Below, piece by piece: positions 5,450 through 6,722 of a stretch of 6,722 nt of DNA (within the stretch, counting starts at the first letter, position 1; the number at the start of each line of letters is the position of its first letter). The notes beneath the pieces were generated by a model. It saw nothing but the letters and a program-made list of their open reading frames with translations, searched no databases and was not told the DNA's origin. Origin of the DNA: Bacteroidota bacterium (lineage in GTDB: Bacteria; Bacteroidota; Bacteroidia; Chitinophagales; Saprospiraceae); NCBI GenBank assembly GCA_008501835.1, contig QQUB01000387.1, positions 1-6,722 of the forward strand. The letters are read 5' to 3'. A program made the position numbers and the translations under genes.

Positions 5450-6722
5450 TTATTCAATTTCTATTTCATCCGCGAATATCCAGGACTTCCCACCGGCCCC
5501 AAGATGCCATTCCGGACAGGGGCCAAAATTTTGAGCTGTAACTCTGAGGTACCTGAGAGGTTTATTGACAGGACTGCTAAACTGTTTTAGGAATGAGCCT
5601 TCCTCCCTGTCTGAAAAATCATTTTCAATCTCAGCTAAAAGTTTGAAATTCTCCCCATCATCAGAAATCTCATAAACCACCTTTTTAGGGAACCATATCC
5701 ATGATTTAACATCCTGAATAAATCCCATACTGACCTCCTTGTAAGTTTTTACCTCCCCAAGATCGAGGACAGCCACTAGATCCTGCCCCTGAAATCCTTG
5801 CCAGGTGCCTGTCTGGAAACTATGCCCTCCCTTCAAATAATCAATGAGCGCATTGGGGCCTCCGGCAGCATACCTGGGAGCATATTCTGAAAACAATTTT
5901 AAACTTCGACTACCATCCACTTTTGAAAATTCACTTTTGACCGGAAAACTTTTCTGTCCGTCATTGACAGCAATGGCGTTTATTGTTACGGTTTCTTTCA
6001 GGGTAATCGGTCCCTGGTACAAATTCGCTTCCTCTGAAACAGGTTGATCTCCAAAAGAATAATAAATTTTTGCATCCGGATCCAAAGATTTGATCTCAAG
6101 GTTCAGGGATTCGGAAAAAGTCCTGGATTCACCTGCAAAATAAGGAACAGGAGTGATGCTGGATTCTTCAGCAATATCCATACTGTAGGAAGTTCCCCAC
6201 TGCTCATTGGGTTCTGGTCCCATGTCAAATTCAAGGGTTCCTCCCCTGTTAATATCGTCATGCTGAAGGAACGCTTCCTCAAGTGGATTTCCGTTTAACG
6301 TGGCAGATTGAACATAATAATTGTCTTTCGACAAGCCATTGGCCTTTATGGTAAAGATATTTCCGTTTTCCAACTGAATGTTCACCTCATCAAAAACAGG
6401 CGTGCCTATGGCATAAAACGGATGTCCGGGTGTTACAGAATAAAAACCCATTGCGCTCAAAACATACCAGGCAGACATTTGTCCGCAGTCTTCGTTCCCG
6501 GACAGCCCATTAGGATCGTTATGATACAGGGTGTTGAGTATTTCACTTACTCTCTTTTGTGTTTTCCATGGTTTGCCAATATAATTGTACAAATAGGCCA
6601 TATGGTGGCTGGGTTCATTGCCGTGAGCATACTGCCCTATCAGTCGGGTTATATCAGATTGATGCATACCCGAGAGTTCCATATCAGTTTCAAACAACTG
6701 ATCCAGTTTGGACTCAAATGCT
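5450..6722 (-). CDS. GH92 alpha-mannosidase, C-terminal part with CHB_HEX_C-like and F5/8 domains (5' end off right edge)
   Basis: The 423 residues in view are open to the window edge with no start; the frame continues upstream of 6722. GH92 enzymes are calcium-dependent exo-alpha-mannosidases that invert configuration, mostly alpha-1,2 but also alpha-1,3 and others, acting on N-glycans. Numbering from the first visible codon, the catalytic-domain motifs are SDITRLIGQYAHGNEPSHH (22-40) and GNEDCGQMSAWY (75-86), with PGHPFYAIG (98-106). These hold acidic residues of the GH92 active site. The catalytic part ends near 190. Residues of about 195-255 (SLDPDAKIYYSFGDQP, then PITLKETVTINAIAV) look like a chitobiase/hexosaminidase C-terminal beta domain. 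From about 275 to the end, the run GTWQGFQGQDLVAVLDLGE, VVYEISDDGENF and LRYLRV matches an F5/8-type (discoidin, CBM32-like) module that may bind glycan. It is the first operon gene seen. The exact linkage specificity cannot be read because the N-terminal domain is outside. Confidence 0.94.
   Translation of the reverse strand, partial: AFESKLDQLFETDMELSGMHQSDITRLIGQYAHGNEPSHHMAYLYNYIGKPWKTQKRVSEILNTLYHNDPNGLSGNEDCGQMSAWYVLSAMGFYSVTPGHPFYAIGTPVFDEVNIQLENGNIFTIKANGLSKDNYYVQSATLNGNPLEEAFLQHDDINRGGTLEFDMGPEPNEQWGTSYSMDIAEESSITPVPYFAGESRTFSESLNLEIKSLDPDAKIYYSFGDQPVSEEANLYQGPITLKETVTINAIAVNDGQKSFPVKSEFSKVDGSRSLKLFSEYAPRYAAGGPNALIDYLKGGHSFQTGTWQGFQGQDLVAVLDLGEVKTYKEVSMGFIQDVKSWIWFPKKVVYEISDDGENFKLLAEIENDFSDREEGSFLKQFSSPVNKPLRYLRVTAQNFGPCPEWHLGAGGKSWIFADEIEIE

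Larger units (their letters stand above)
492..6722 (-). other. N-glycan catabolism operon (GH92 - GlcNAc kinase - glycosylasparaginase - CutC - GH2 beta-mannosidase)
   Basis: Five same-strand genes are separated by gaps of 10 and 53 nt and overlaps of 20 and 17 nt, with no promoter-sized space between them. Four of the products act on successive bonds of a protein N-glycan: alpha-mannose, core beta-mannose, the GlcNAc-Asn amide, then kinase capture of GlcNAc. Three products carry, or are expected to carry, export signals (GH92 inferred, amidase Tat, GH2 Sec), and two are cytoplasmic (kinase, CutC). The operon start, any SusC/SusD transport pair, a regulator and a chitobiose-splitting enzyme are not in view and may lie to the right. 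Co-transcription is inferred from spacing. Confidence 0.85.

Overview
The window looks like part of a glycan-utilisation locus from a Bacteroidota bacterium, probably a Cytophagia/Cyclobacteriaceae-like organism. That assignment is inferred. It rests on the families present (GH92, GH2 beta-mannosidase, BadF-type sugar kinase, Tat-exported glycosylasparaginase), the AT-leaning base composition, and the lack of recognisable Shine-Dalgarno sequences before any start. All six genes lie on the minus strand, so transcription runs from right to left.

The main unit (492-6722) is a tight five-gene run. In transcription order it holds: the C-terminal part of a GH92 alpha-mannosidase with an appended chitobiase-like C-terminal domain and an F5/8-type (discoidin) domain, cut by the right window edge; a cytoplasmic BadF/BadG-type N-acetylglucosamine kinase; a Tat-exported N4-(beta-N-acetylglucosaminyl)-L-asparaginase (aspartylglucosaminidase); a CutC-family TIM-barrel protein; and a secreted GH2 beta-mannosidase. 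The junctions are a 10-nt gap, a 53-nt gap, a 20-nt overlap and a 17-nt overlap, so co-transcription is very likely. The promoter must lie outside the window to the right.

Together these genes read as a protein N-glycan degradation pathway. GH92 trims alpha-mannose, GH2 removes the core Man-beta-1,4-GlcNAc mannose, the amidase splits GlcNAc from asparagine, and the kinase traps the freed GlcNAc as the 6-phosphate. The chitobiose-cleaving enzyme (GH20, GH18, GH85 or similar) is not in view and is expected nearby. The unexplained member is CutC. It is annotated as copper homeostasis in databases, but here it is translationally coupled on both sides to glycan enzymes.

The left end holds a 223-nt non-coding gap (268-491) followed by the first 89 codons of a separate START-domain lipid-binding-type protein with a signal peptide. 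Three gene starts deserve care. The longest open frames of the amidase and the kinase begin at TTG codons, but an internal ATG gives the proper N-terminus in both. The GH92 frame has no start in the window at all. No RNA genes, mobile elements, CRISPR arrays or convincing terminators were seen.
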